From: Phycisphaerae bacterium
GTDB taxonomy: Bacteria > Planctomycetota > Phycisphaerae > Phycisphaerales > UBA1924
DNA: 64,000 bases
Direction of reading: 5' to 3'
Assembly: GCA_030432255.1 (NCBI GenBank)
Contig: JAUIHS010000025.1
Coordinates: forward strand, 1 to 64,000
The position numbers and the translations under genes are program-made. Position 1 is the first letter of the stretch, and the number at the start of each line of letters is the position of its first letter. The notes under the pieces are model-generated. The model was given only the letters and a program-made list of their open reading frames with translations, was not told the origin of the DNA and ran no database searches. Positions 32,157 to 41,254 of this stretch are shown in pieces.

Positions 32157-34046
32157 ATGGAGTACCGCACGGACGTGACACGCAACTCAGGCCAATCGAA
32201 TGATCGCGATCGTGTGCTCGATGCGACGGATATCGTTGACGTTGTCGGCGATCACGTGGCACTGCGCTCCAAGGGTCGGGAATTCGTCTGCCTGTGTCCC
32301 TTCCATGATGATCGCAATCCGTCCATGTACGTCGTGCCCGTCAAGCAGATCTTCCACTGCTTTGTCTGCGGCGCCGGTGGCAACGCCATCGATTTCGTCA
32401 TGCGGTATCACGGCATGGACTTCCTTGAGGCGTTGAAGTTCCTCGCGGAGAAGGCCGGTCTTGAACTGACGCGCCGAGAACGTCAGCCGCGATCGGCAGC
32501 GGCCGGTGAGCAGGCCGCCGTCGACTACTCACGCGATGACCTCGCCGCCGCCAATCGTGTCGCGGCCTCCTTCTTCGCATCCATCCTCAAGCACCCCGAG
32601 CACGGGGCTGTCGCACGGGATGTCGTGGAGCGTCGCGGCATCTCCGCGGACATGGTTGAGGCCTTTGGCATCGGTGCCGCCCCCGCGCGCTGGGATGGTC
32701 TCATCCAGACCATCCGCGCACGCGACCTGCCCGAAGCGCACTTCCTCGCGGCCGGTCTCCTCAAGGCCCGGGAACAGGGCGATGGTGCGTATGACACCTT
32801 CCGGAACCGACTCATTTTCCCGATCTTCGATCAACTGGGCCGACCGGTCGCATTCGGCGGACGGATCATCGACCCTGAGGACACGCCCAAGTACGTCAAC
32901 TCGCCCGAGTCGATCCTCTTTGACAAGGGTTCGACGCTCTTCGGGCTTCCGCAGGCGATGGCCGGCATCAAGCAGAAGCGCTCGGTCATCGTGACCGAGG
33001 GATACACCGATGTCATTGCGTGTCACCAGGCCGGCGTCACGAACGTGGTCGCCACGCTCGGCACGGCACTGACTGATCGACACGCACGACTGCTGCGCCG
33101 CCTGTGTGATGAAGTGATCCTGCTTTTCGATGGCGATGAAGCGGGACAGCGGGCTGCCGATCGGGCGTTCGAAGTCTTTTTCCTTGAGCCCATCGATGTG
33201 CGCGTCACGACGCTTCCGGATGGTCAGGATCCCGACGAACTGCTCAAGCAGGCGGGTGGCCGCGAGGCCTTTGATGCTGCGATGGAGCGCGCCCGGGATG
33301 CGGTGGCGTTCCGTCTCGATCGGCTTGAGCATTCGCTTTCCGGGCACGACTACGAAAGTGCATCGCGCGTGCGGGCATTGGAAGAGGAACTGGCCCGGCT
33401 GGTGGAACTGGGCCTGCATGATCTCGCACCGCTGCGTCGCCAGGCATTGCTCAGGCGGCTCGGGCGGGTCTCGGGGCTTGGGGAACAGGCGGTCCTCGCG
33501 GCGATTCCCCACAGGCGACGTGCGCCGCGCGGCGGTGAGACTTCCGGGCCGGAGGATCTCGACGCGGGCGGGTCAGGAGGTTCGTCGTCCGGGAGGGCAC
33601 CGACGGTGCTGGAGCACATGCTCGGATGCCTGCTTCACGATCCGACGCTGATTTCGGAGAATCGTGAGGTCCTGGATGACATTCTCACGCGTGGGGACTA
33701 CGGTTCTGACCCGGCGGGCCGCGTCGCAGCGGCTGTCAAGAAGTTGGTTGGGTTGGGTACGCCGCCGGGATTGTCGGAGGTCCTTGGAGTTGTCGAGGAG
33801 CCGAGCGCGCGCGAACTTGCGACCCGGCTGGCACTTCACGTGGCTTCGATCACGGATGACGATCGGGAGCGACTGATTCGGCACTGGGCGAGTTGTGTGG
33901 CCCGATTGGCACAGGAGTCGGGGGTGGGACGTCAGGATGGAGAGGTGAGCGCGCGGGACGCGCTGGTGGCGGGCCTGGCCCGTCGGCAGTCGGCCCACAG
34001 GGAGCGGGGCACGGCGAACGCGCCGGTGCTGCCGCGGGTGAGATAG
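32157..34046 (+). CDS. dnaG: DNA primase
   Basis: A 629-residue primase that makes RNA primers at the replication fork. The N-terminus has DATDIVDVVGDHVALRSKG and a CHC2 zinc finger (CPFHDDRNPSM...CFVCGAGG, ~50-80). The catalytic TOPRIM region has VTEGYTDVIACHQAG near 280 (Glu of the metal site) and VILLFDGDEAGQRAADRA near 320. The C-terminal helical part, for helicase binding, is divergent. The start at 32157 gives the normal primase N-terminus; the frame is open 78 bases further upstream. It precedes rpoD by 53 bases, the conserved order of the macromolecular synthesis operon; rpsU is not next to it. Confidence 0.94.
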   Translation: MEYRTDVTRNSGQSNDRDRVLDATDIVDVVGDHVALRSKGREFVCLCPFHDDRNPSMYVVPVKQIFHCFVCGAGGNAIDFVMRYHGMDFLEALKFLAEKAGLELTRRERQPRSAAAGEQAAVDYSRDDLAAANRVAASFFASILKHPEHGAVARDVVERRGISADMVEAFGIGAAPARWDGLIQTIRARDLPEAHFLAAGLLKAREQGDGAYDTFRNRLIFPIFDQLGRPVAFGGRIIDPEDTPKYVNSPESILFDKGSTLFGLPQAMAGIKQKRSVIVTEGYTDVIACHQAGVTNVVATLGTALTDRHARLLRRLCDEVILLFDGDEAGQRAADRAFEVFFLEPIDVRVTTLPDGQDPDELLKQAGGREAFDAAMERARDAVAFRLDRLEHSLSGHDYESASRVRALEEELARLVELGLHDLAPLRRQALLRRLGRVSGLGEQAVLAAIPHRRRAPRGGETSGPEDLDAGGSGGSSSGRAPTVLEHMLGCLLHDPTLISENREVLDDILTRGDYGSDPAGRVAAAVKKLVGLGTPPGLSEVLGVVEEPSARELATRLALHVASITDDDRERLIRHWASCVARLAQESGVGRQDGEVSARDALVAGLARRQSAHRERGTANAPVLPRVR

Positions 34047-34099
34047 ACAGTGGTTCGCCTCGGGCATGTCCGATGGTTTGAAGGAAGGTTGAGAAGGCC

Positions 34100-35890
34100 T
34101 TGAACAAGAGCGTTGAAGACAACGGGAGTGGTCTGACGGTGATGACGAATCTGAATCCGGAGATCCAGGAACTCATCGAACTCGGCCGCAAGCGCAAGTG
34201 GCTGAGTTACGAGGAATTGAACAACACGCTTCCGGACGAATTCGTCGATCCGGATCGCGTGGATGATGTCCTCATTCGCATCGACGAGTTCAGCATCGAA
34301 CTGGTCGACGAACTGGAGTACAAGGCGCGTCGCTGGCGTGACTCGAAGCGGCTCGGGCTCAAGGTGGACGCGGAGCCTGCGCGGCAGACCGAACTGGCCG
34401 TGGACATCGTGGACCAGGATGACGAGATCAGCGGCGAACTCGATGAGAATGCCCAGGCGGAAGCCGAAGCAGAGGCCGCTGCCAAGCGTATCGATGACCC
34501 CGTCCGCATGTACCTCACGCAGATGGGCACCATCCCGCTGCTGACGCGCGACGAGGAAATCCGCCTCGCGAAGAAGATCGAAACCACGCGCATGATCTTC
34601 CGCCGACGCGTCTTCGAGTCGGACTACGCCGTGGCACAGGCCTCGGAGATCCTTGAGCAGGTGCATCGCGGCGAACTCCCCTTCGACCGAACCATGAAGA
34701 TCTCCACGGCGGAAGAGAACGCCAAGGAGAAGATCGCCAAGCGCATCCCCTACAACCTCGAGACCATCCAGCGGCTGCTGGAGCGCAACCGCGAGGACTG
34801 GGAATTCCTTGAGGACGCCATCGAGGAGGAGGATGAAGCGGTTCAGGCCGAGGTGCGCGAGCGCATCGCGACACGCCGTCGCAAGCTCGCGACGCTGACC
34901 GAGGAGATGAGCCTCCGCACCAGCCGCATCGTGCCGCTTCACCGCAAGCTGCGCTCCATCTCGCAGAAAATGGTGGAGCTGGATCAGGAACTCAAGAAGG
35001 CGGCCCGCTATCCCAACCGCTTCGATCCCGAGGACGTCATGGTCATGCGCGAAGAGCTGGCCGGACTCGGCTCGCTCGTGCTCGAGGATCCCACGGACCT
35101 CGCCGATCGCGTCAAGCGGCTCGACACCGTCTTCTGGGAGTACGAGCAGGCCAAGCGCGATCTCTCGGCGGGCAACCTCCGACTCGTTGTCTCCATCGCC
35201 AAGAAGTACCGCAATCGCGGCCTTCCCTTCCTCGACATCATCCAGGAAGGCAACACCGGCCTCATGCGCGCGGTCGACAAGTATGAATACAAGCGCGGAT
35301 ACAAGTTCTCCACGTACGCCACGTGGTGGATCCGCCAGGCCATCACCCGCGCCATCGCCGATCACGCCCGCACCATTCGCATCCCGGTGCACATGATCGA
35401 AACGATGAGCAAGCTGCGCAACATTCAGAAGATGCTCCTCCAGGAACTCGGGCACGAGCCCACCATCGAGGAACTTGCCGAACGTGCCGGCATGTCGGTC
35501 GCAGAGACCCGCCGCGTCATGAAGATCAGCCGCCACCCGATCTCCCTGGACCGCCCCGTGGGCGAGTCCGAGGACTCGTACTTCGGCGACTTCATCGAGG
35601 ACGAGAAGCAGGAAGCGCCCGCTTCCGTGGCGGCGAGCGACATGCTCAAGAACCGCATCGAATCCGTCCTGAAGACGCTGACGTATCGCGAGCGCGAGAT
35701 CATCAAGCTCCGCTACGGCATCGGCGACGGCTACACCTACACCCTTGAAGAAGTCGGTCGCATCTTCAAGGTGACCCGCGAACGCGTCCGCCAGGTCGAG
35801 GCCAAGGCCATCCGCAAGCTGCAACACCCCGTTCGTGCTCGCAAACTCGCCTGCTTCCTCGACGGCTCGGATATGGACGAACGCAACTGA
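34100..35890 (+). CDS. rpoD: RNA polymerase primary sigma factor RpoD
   Basis: A 596-residue housekeeping sigma-70. Region 1.1 ([23 protein letters not shown]) is present. Region 1.2 has [22 protein letters not shown], followed by a non-conserved insertion. Region 2 has [20 protein letters not shown] and [19 protein letters not shown]. Region 3 has [13 protein letters not shown], and region 4 has [14 protein letters not shown] and the [21 protein letters not shown]. It directs transcription from -35/-10 promoters. The start is shown as TTG at 34100 with AGAAGG just upstream; GTG at 34139 or ATG at 34142 are alternatives. It is co-oriented with dnaG and ended by a strong terminator. Confidence 0.95.
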   Translation: MNKSVEDNGSGLTVMTNLNPEIQELIELGRKRKWLSYEELNNTLPDEFVDPDRVDDVLIRIDEFSIELVDELEYKARRWRDSKRLGLKVDAEPARQTELAVDIVDQDDEISGELDENAQAEAEAEAAAKRIDDPVRMYLTQMGTIPLLTRDEEIRLAKKIETTRMIFRRRVFESDYAVAQASEILEQVHRGELPFDRTMKISTAEENAKEKIAKRIPYNLETIQRLLERNREDWEFLEDAIEEEDEAVQAEVRERIATRRRKLATLTEEMSLRTSRIVPLHRKLRSISQKMVELDQELKKAARYPNRFDPEDVMVMREELAGLGSLVLEDPTDLADRVKRLDTVFWEYEQAKRDLSAGNLRLVVSIAKKYRNRGLPFLDIIQEGNTGLMRAVDKYEYKRGYKFSTYATWWIRQAITRAIADHARTIRIPVHMIETMSKLRNIQKMLLQELGHEPTIEELAERAGMSVAETRRVMKISRHPISLDRPVGESEDSYFGDFIEDEKQEAPASVAASDMLKNRIESVLKTLTYREREIIKLRYGIGDGYTYTLEEVGRIFKVTRERVRQVEAKAIRKLQHPVRARKLACFLDGSDMDERN

Positions 35891-35914
35891 GCCAGCGACT
35901 GAGCCCATCGCAAG

Positions 35915-35953
35915 ACGCCGATCGTCAATGAGACGGTCGGCGTTTCGCTTTTT
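35915..35953 (+). terminator. Intrinsic terminator of rpoD
   Basis: A 12-pair stem (ACGCCGATCGTC and GACGGTCGGCGT, one G:U pair) with a five-base loop AATGA is followed by TTCGCTTTTT. It starts 25 bases after the rpoD stop codon. A possible -10 (TACAAT, 35953-35958) for the downstream sulfotransferase cluster begins at its last T. Confidence 0.9.
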
Positions 35954-36007
35954 ACAATGATCATTCCGGATCACTCGCCCCCTCGCATTCCCGTTCCCCT
36001 CTTCACC

Positions 36008-37531
36008 ATGTCCCAACTCGCCACACAACTCCAGCAGGCGCTCCAGCTTCAGCGCCAGGGTCGCCTCGCTGACGCCGAGCGACTCTATCGGCAGGTCCTG
36101 AAACAGAAGCCGGATCATCCGGATGCCCTGCATCTCCTCGGTGTCCTCATCGCCGATGCCGGGCATCCCGACAAAGCCCTGCCCCTCCTGAAGCGTGCGA
36201 CCGAGGTCTCGCCGCGCCAGAGCGCGTTCTTCTACAACTACGCCAATGCACTCCGGCGCTCCGGTGCGTTGACCGAGGCCGTCGCGGCGTACGAGAAGGC
36301 GATTGCCATTCAGGAGAAGTCGGCCCCGGCGTGGTACGGGCTGGCGCACGCCCGCGAGCAGATGCACGAACTTGATGCCGCGCGTGCCGCGGTCGAGAAG
36401 GCGTTGGCGATCAAGCCGGACATGGTGCTGGCCGAGATCCTGGCGGCAAGAATTGATCTCCGTGATGGTGATGCGGAGTCGGCCCGCTCGCGCCTCGAAG
36501 CCCTCTGCGCCCGCGACCTGCCTGTGGACCTGCGATGCCAGGCGTCCGTGGAACTCGGGCGGGTGCTCGATCGCCTTCAGCGTTACGACGAAGCGTACGC
36601 TGCTTTCGATCAGGGCCAGCGCGCCCAGATGGAACAGTTGGGGCGGAACCAGGGCGACCCCTATTCGCAACTCATTCAGAAGACCGTCGAATGGGTGCGG
36701 ACCCCGGCATTCGCTCAGCGTTCGGAGGCGTCGGCCGCGTCCGGACGCTCACCCATCTTCTTCGTCGGATTTCCCCGCTCCGGGACCACGATGACCGAGC
36801 AGATTCTCGCCGCGCACCCGCAGGTGCGCACCAGCGATGAGCAGCCCGGCATTCACCGCGCGATCATGGCGCTCCCGCCCGCGGCCCGGCAGCAGTACCC
36901 GGCCGTGCTGAACGCGCTGACACCGCCGCAACTGGAGGGACTTCGCCAGGTCTACTGGCGCACGATGGATGCGGGTCCGAACGACACCCTCTACGTTGAC
37001 AAGTTGCCTCTGAACCTCATTCACCTCCCGATGATCCAGTGTCTCTTCCCCGGCACGAAGGTCATCGTGGCATTGCGTGATCCGCGCGACGTGTGCCTGA
37101 GTTGCTTCATGCAGTCTTTCGGCATCAACCAGGCGATGGCCCACTTCCTCCAGTTGGAGAGCACGGTGACCTTCTACCAGCAGGTCATGAGCCTGTTCCT
37201 TGAGATGGAGGATCGGTTGCAGGTACCGGTCCTCCGGGTCCGTTACGAGGACACCGTGGATGACCTGGAGAGCAGCGCTCGTCGACTCCTCGAGTTCCTC
37301 GATCTGCCGTGGGACGACCAGGTCCTCCAGTTCCATGAGGTTGCGAAGACACGCTACGTCTCCACACCCAGCTACGAAGGCGTGATCCAGCCGGTCTATC
37401 GGACGTCGATCGGGCGGTGGCGGAACTACGCTGACCAGTTTGCCGCACACCAGGCACGCCTCGCCCCGTACCTGGCCGCTTTCGGCTACGGGGCTGATGG
37501 CGGGCCGACGCCCGACGGCGCTGCCGTATAA
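36008..37531 (+). CDS. TPR-sulfotransferase 1 of 8
   Basis: A 507-residue protein. Residues ~1-170 are TPR repeats (LATQLQQALQLQRQGRLADA, then LADAERLYRQVLKQKPDHPD). Residues ~245-490 are a PAPS-dependent sulfotransferase: the 5'-phosphosulfate loop is FFVGFPRSGTTMTEQIL near 250, and the 3'-phosphate site is VALRDPRDVCLSCFMQ near 355. Other shared blocks are DKLPLNLIHLP, VRYEDTVDDLESSARRLLEFL and STPSYEGVIQPVYRTSIGRWRNY. It should transfer sulfate from PAPS to an unknown protein or glycan acceptor, with the TPRs for partner binding. The start at 36008 lies just after the rpoD terminator. A TACAAT at 35953 may be the -10 for the whole array. The next paralogue follows after 68 bases. Confidence 0.9.
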   Translation: MSQLATQLQQALQLQRQGRLADAERLYRQVLKQKPDHPDALHLLGVLIADAGHPDKALPLLKRATEVSPRQSAFFYNYANALRRSGALTEAVAAYEKAIAIQEKSAPAWYGLAHAREQMHELDAARAAVEKALAIKPDMVLAEILAARIDLRDGDAESARSRLEALCARDLPVDLRCQASVELGRVLDRLQRYDEAYAAFDQGQRAQMEQLGRNQGDPYSQLIQKTVEWVRTPAFAQRSEASAASGRSPIFFVGFPRSGTTMTEQILAAHPQVRTSDEQPGIHRAIMALPPAARQQYPAVLNALTPPQLEGLRQVYWRTMDAGPNDTLYVDKLPLNLIHLPMIQCLFPGTKVIVALRDPRDVCLSCFMQSFGINQAMAHFLQLESTVTFYQQVMSLFLEMEDRLQVPVLRVRYEDTVDDLESSARRLLEFLDLPWDDQVLQFHEVAKTRYVSTPSYEGVIQPVYRTSIGRWRNYADQFAAHQARLAPYLAAFGYGADGGPTPDGAAV

Positions 37532-37599
37532 TCTCCGATCCGAAGACGTCCGCGAGGGTGTGGGAGCATCTGGTCCGGGGTCGAGAAGAATGTGAGTCC

Positions 37600-39129
37600 A
37601 TGGCGAATCCGCAGGCACAACTTCAACAGGCGGTGGCGCTCCATCGTGCCGGTCAACTGGCACAGGCGGAGGAGTTGTATCGTGCCGCGTTGAAGAAGAT
37701 GCCGGGCAATGCGGACATCCTGAATATGCTCGGCCTCGTTGTCGCCGGTCTCGGACGCACCGAGGAAGGCGCGGGTTGCCTGCAGAAGGCGGTGAAGAAG
37801 AAGCCGTCGGATCCCGGGATCCACTACAACCTCGCCAACCTCCTGCGTGCCACTGGGCGGATGCCTGATGCGGCGGAGAGCTACCGGAAATCGCTTGCCC
37901 TTCGCGAATCCAATCCGGAGGCGTGGTACGGCCTGGCCTGTGCTCTCGAACAGATGCGCGACGTCGATGCCACGCGTGAAGCAGCCGGGCGCGCCCTGGA
38001 GCAGAACCCGCGCCATGCCATGGCTGCTGTCGTCCTGGCACGTGCCGAGCGATCCGCGGGGGACGCGGCAGCCGCGACCGAACGTCTCCGAACGCTCTCG
38101 GCTCGTCAGGACCTCGCGCCCATCGAGCGGACGCACACGCTTGTTGAACTAGGCAAGACTCTGGACCGCCTGGGCGACTACACGGGCGCGTGGGAGGCCT
38201 TCGAGGGTGGGCAGCAGGCTCTGATGGCGACCCCGGAGTTCAATCGCACGCGCCCCGAGATGTTCCGGGCCATGGTTGACGCCTCGATGCACATCATCAC
38301 ACCGGAGCGACTCGCGGAGTGGGGCCGTGAGGAGTGGAATGATGGTCTCCCGGATCCCGTTTACCTCGTGGGATTTCCGCGCTCCGGAACCACCCTCGTC
38401 GAGAACATCCTCGCCGCACATTCGAAGTGCATCACCACCGATGAGCGCCCCTTCACCCAGAACATCATCCGGGCTCTTCCGGGCATGGTGGGGCTCGACT
38501 ATCCCAACGCAGTGGAACTGCTCAATTCAGACCAGATTCGCGTGCTGCGTCGGCAATACTGGGATCAGGTGGAGCAGTTCACCGGTGAGCAGGCGGGCAG
38601 CCGCACGCTCATCGACAAGCAGCCGATGAACCTGGCCTACACCGGCCTGCTGGTCCGGCTCTTCCCGGGCGCGAAGATGATCGTCGTGCGGCGCGATCCG
38701 CGGGATGTCTGCCTCAGTTGCTTCATGCAGGCGTTCACGCCGAACCAGGCCATGTCAAATTTCTGTACGCTCGAGTCCACCGTTGCGCTGTACGACAGGC
38801 TGATGTCATTCTGGACCGGCATCGAATCGAGCGTCCCCCTGCCCAGGCATGAAGTGGTCTACGAGCAGGCGGTGGGGGACCTGGAGGGGACTGCCCGGGG
38901 CCTGATCGGGTTCCTGGGCCTGGATTGGGAGCCTGATGTCCTGCGCTTCAACGAGCGCGTGGGAGATCGTTACATTCAGACACCAAGCTACGAAGCGGTG
39001 TCCCGACCCGTATACACCAGCGCCATCGGACGGTGGCGTCATTACGCTGAGGCACTGGAACCACACCGTGAGGTGCTGGACCGCCATGCCGCGCGAGAAG
39101 AGACGAACGAGGAACGAGGAAGTTCATGA
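37600..39129 (+). CDS. TPR-sulfotransferase 2 of 8
   Basis: A 509-residue paralogue of the preceding gene. N-terminal TPRs (QAQLQQAVALHRAGQLAQAEE) precede a sulfotransferase domain with VYLVGFPRSGTTLVENIL near residue 253 and VVRRDPRDVCLSCFMQAF near 362; the acceptor-side block reads DKQPMNLAYTG. The conserved tail SRPVYTSAIGRWRHYAEAL is present. The start at 37600 (MANPQAQL) is chosen over an in-frame GTG-type start at 37558 because the TPR begins directly after it. The stop overlaps the next start (ATGA), so translation is coupled. Confidence 0.9.
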   Translation: MANPQAQLQQAVALHRAGQLAQAEELYRAALKKMPGNADILNMLGLVVAGLGRTEEGAGCLQKAVKKKPSDPGIHYNLANLLRATGRMPDAAESYRKSLALRESNPEAWYGLACALEQMRDVDATREAAGRALEQNPRHAMAAVVLARAERSAGDAAAATERLRTLSARQDLAPIERTHTLVELGKTLDRLGDYTGAWEAFEGGQQALMATPEFNRTRPEMFRAMVDASMHIITPERLAEWGREEWNDGLPDPVYLVGFPRSGTTLVENILAAHSKCITTDERPFTQNIIRALPGMVGLDYPNAVELLNSDQIRVLRRQYWDQVEQFTGEQAGSRTLIDKQPMNLAYTGLLVRLFPGAKMIVVRRDPRDVCLSCFMQAFTPNQAMSNFCTLESTVALYDRLMSFWTGIESSVPLPRHEVVYEQAVGDLEGTARGLIGFLGLDWEPDVLRFNERVGDRYIQTPSYEAVSRPVYTSAIGRWRHYAEALEPHREVLDRHAAREETNEERGSS

Positions 39130-41252
39130 GCAGTTTTTCGACAGCATTGGCCAATGCCTACCGAGCCCAGCAGGAAGGGCAGCTTGACGCAGCGGAGAGC
39201 CAGTACCGGGAGATCCTTTCCAGCGATCCGGGCAACGGCGACGCCCATCACCTCCTGGGCGTCCTGGAGACGCAGCGCGGTCGACACGATGCCGCCATCG
39301 AGTCCATTCAGCGCGCCATCGAGATCCAGGAAGGCAACCCTGCGTATCACTACAGTCTCGGCCGCGCCCAGGCACTCGCCGAGCAACTCGGCCCCGCCGA
39401 AGCCTCCCTCCGGCGTTCGATCGAGATTCATGAACCGCTGGCGCCCGCGCATCTCGAACTCGGTGTCGTCCTCGACCGGCAGGGTCGGGGCGACGAGGCA
39501 CTTGCCTGTTTCGATCGCGCCTTGCGCATCAAGCCCGATTATGCGATGGCGTACTTCAACGCCGCCAATGTGCTTCGTCGCCGCGACATGCGTGATGCCG
39601 CCATTGAATCGTACAACAAGGCGATCGAACTCGATCCCGGCCACACCGAGGCGCGCTACAACCTGGCGCTCTGTCTGCGCGAAGCATCGCGCGGCCCCGC
39701 AAGCGTTGAGCAGTTCCGCCACGTGGTGCAGGCTCGACCGGACTGGGCACATGCTCGCGGCAACCTTGCCGTGACACTGATGGACATCGGAGAGGGCAAG
39801 GAAGCGCTGGAAGTGATCGAGAACGCGGTGAATGATGCTCCGGACGACCACCGCCTGCGCAACAACTACGGCAACCTCCTGATCGCGGTCGGGCGCTATG
39901 ACGAGGCGCTGGAGCAGTTCCGCAAGTCGGTCGAGATCGCGCCGGATTACGGAATTGCGTACAACGGCCTCGGTTCCGCACTGCGCTCCGTTCGCAATCT
40001 AGACGAGGCCATCCGCTCCTTTGAGCGGGCCGTGGAACTCGCGCCGGACTCGGCGCCGCTCCGCTTCAGCCTTGCGGATGCGTACGACCGTGTGCATCGC
40101 ACCGATGATGCCCGGCCGCATCTCCAGCGCGCGCTGGAACTCAATCCGAGTCACGCGATGGCACTGCTGCTCAAGGCCCGCATTGAACGACATGACGGCC
40201 ACCTCGATGAGGCGAAGACCATTCTCCAGGGCTTGATGGAGACTGTTGATGACTCATATCGCTCCGTCGTTGCGACGCAGATGGGGCACACGCTGGAAGA
40301 CCTCGGCGAATACGATGCCGCCTTCGAGGCGTTCAGCGACGCGCAGCGCACCATCCGGGAGTCTGACGAATTCAAGCAGTTCCCACAGGACATGTACCCG
40401 TCGACCGTGGCAGCCTGCCGCGAGCGGATCACGGACGACCTGGTCGCCACGTGGGAGGAGGAACCGCCCGCTGACGGTGTGACTTCTCCGATCTTCTTCG
40501 TGGGCTTCCCGCGTTCGGGAACCACGCTGATGGAGCAGGTGTTCGATGCGCATCCGGCGCTGCGCACCACGGGCGAGCGCCCGGTCCTCAACCGGCTCAT
40601 CACGGAGGTCAAGGAGCTGACGGGCGGGTATCGCGGCTATCCCGAGGATCTCGACGACCTGACCGACGACGACGTTGCAGAGTTGCGACGGCTCTACTTC
40701 GAGCAGTCGGAGGCACTGCTTGGATCTGCGGATCGGGGCCTGCGCATTGTTGACAAGCAGCCGCTGAACATCGTCCACCTGGGGGTGGTTCGGCGTGTCT
40801 TTCCGGAAGCGCCGGTGGTTGTCGCGCTGCGCGATCCGCGGGCGGTGTGCTGGAGCTGTTTCATCCAGGAGTTCCAGCTCAACCAGGCGATGATCCACTT
40901 CTCTGACCTTGAAACCACGGCCGATCTTTACGCTGGGGTCATGGATCTCTGGCTGTATTACCGCAGCACGCTTGGCATCAACTACCTTGAGTATCGGTAC
41001 GAGGACCTGGTGGAGAATATGGAGGCGACGGCGCGGAAGATCCTTGAGTTCGCCGGCGTGCCGTGGGATGACTCAGTGCTCAAGTACCACGAGAAGGCGA
41101 AGGAATCCGTCGTCACAACGCCCAGTTTCCGCGACGTCACGAAGCCGGTGTACAGCCGCGCCGTGGATCGCTGGCGTCATTACGAATCGCACCTTCAGGC
41201 CGTCACCGAGCGCGTTGCTCCCTTCCTGCGTGAATTTGGCTACGAGGATTGA
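39126..41252 (+). CDS. TPR-sulfotransferase 3 of 8 (longest, extended TPR array)
   Basis: A 708-residue paralogue with the longest TPR array, about ten or more repeats over residues 1-390 (for example YNKAIELDPGHTEARYNLAL and YDEALEQFRKSVEIAPDYG). The sulfotransferase domain has IFFVGFPRSGTTLMEQVF near 455 and VALRDPRAVCWSCFIQEF near 565, a variant of the RDPRDVCLSC signature in the other early paralogues (Asp to Ala, Leu to Trp). The PAPS-contacting Arg and Ser of the motif are kept, so activity is still plausible. It starts in an ATGA overlap with gene 2 and leads directly into gene 4. Confidence 0.9.
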   Translation: MSSFSTALANAYRAQQEGQLDAAESQYREILSSDPGNGDAHHLLGVLETQRGRHDAAIESIQRAIEIQEGNPAYHYSLGRAQALAEQLGPAEASLRRSIEIHEPLAPAHLELGVVLDRQGRGDEALACFDRALRIKPDYAMAYFNAANVLRRRDMRDAAIESYNKAIELDPGHTEARYNLALCLREASRGPASVEQFRHVVQARPDWAHARGNLAVTLMDIGEGKEALEVIENAVNDAPDDHRLRNNYGNLLIAVGRYDEALEQFRKSVEIAPDYGIAYNGLGSALRSVRNLDEAIRSFERAVELAPDSAPLRFSLADAYDRVHRTDDARPHLQRALELNPSHAMALLLKARIERHDGHLDEAKTILQGLMETVDDSYRSVVATQMGHTLEDLGEYDAAFEAFSDAQRTIRESDEFKQFPQDMYPSTVAACRERITDDLVATWEEEPPADGVTSPIFFVGFPRSGTTLMEQVFDAHPALRTTGERPVLNRLITEVKELTGGYRGYPEDLDDLTDDDVAELRRLYFEQSEALLGSADRGLRIVDKQPLNIVHLGVVRRVFPEAPVVVALRDPRAVCWSCFIQEFQLNQAMIHFSDLETTADLYAGVMDLWLYYRSTLGINYLEYRYEDLVENMEATARKILEFAGVPWDDSVLKYHEKAKESVVTTPSFRDVTKPVYSRAVDRWRHYESHLQAVTERVAPFLREFGYED

Positions 41253-41254
41253 TC

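Noticed and set aside
33932-36670. A 912-codon open frame on the minus strand
   Set aside because: It lies fully antisense to the end of dnaG, rpoD and the first sulfotransferase, all of which have unmistakable motifs. Long antisense frames are expected in high-GC DNA.
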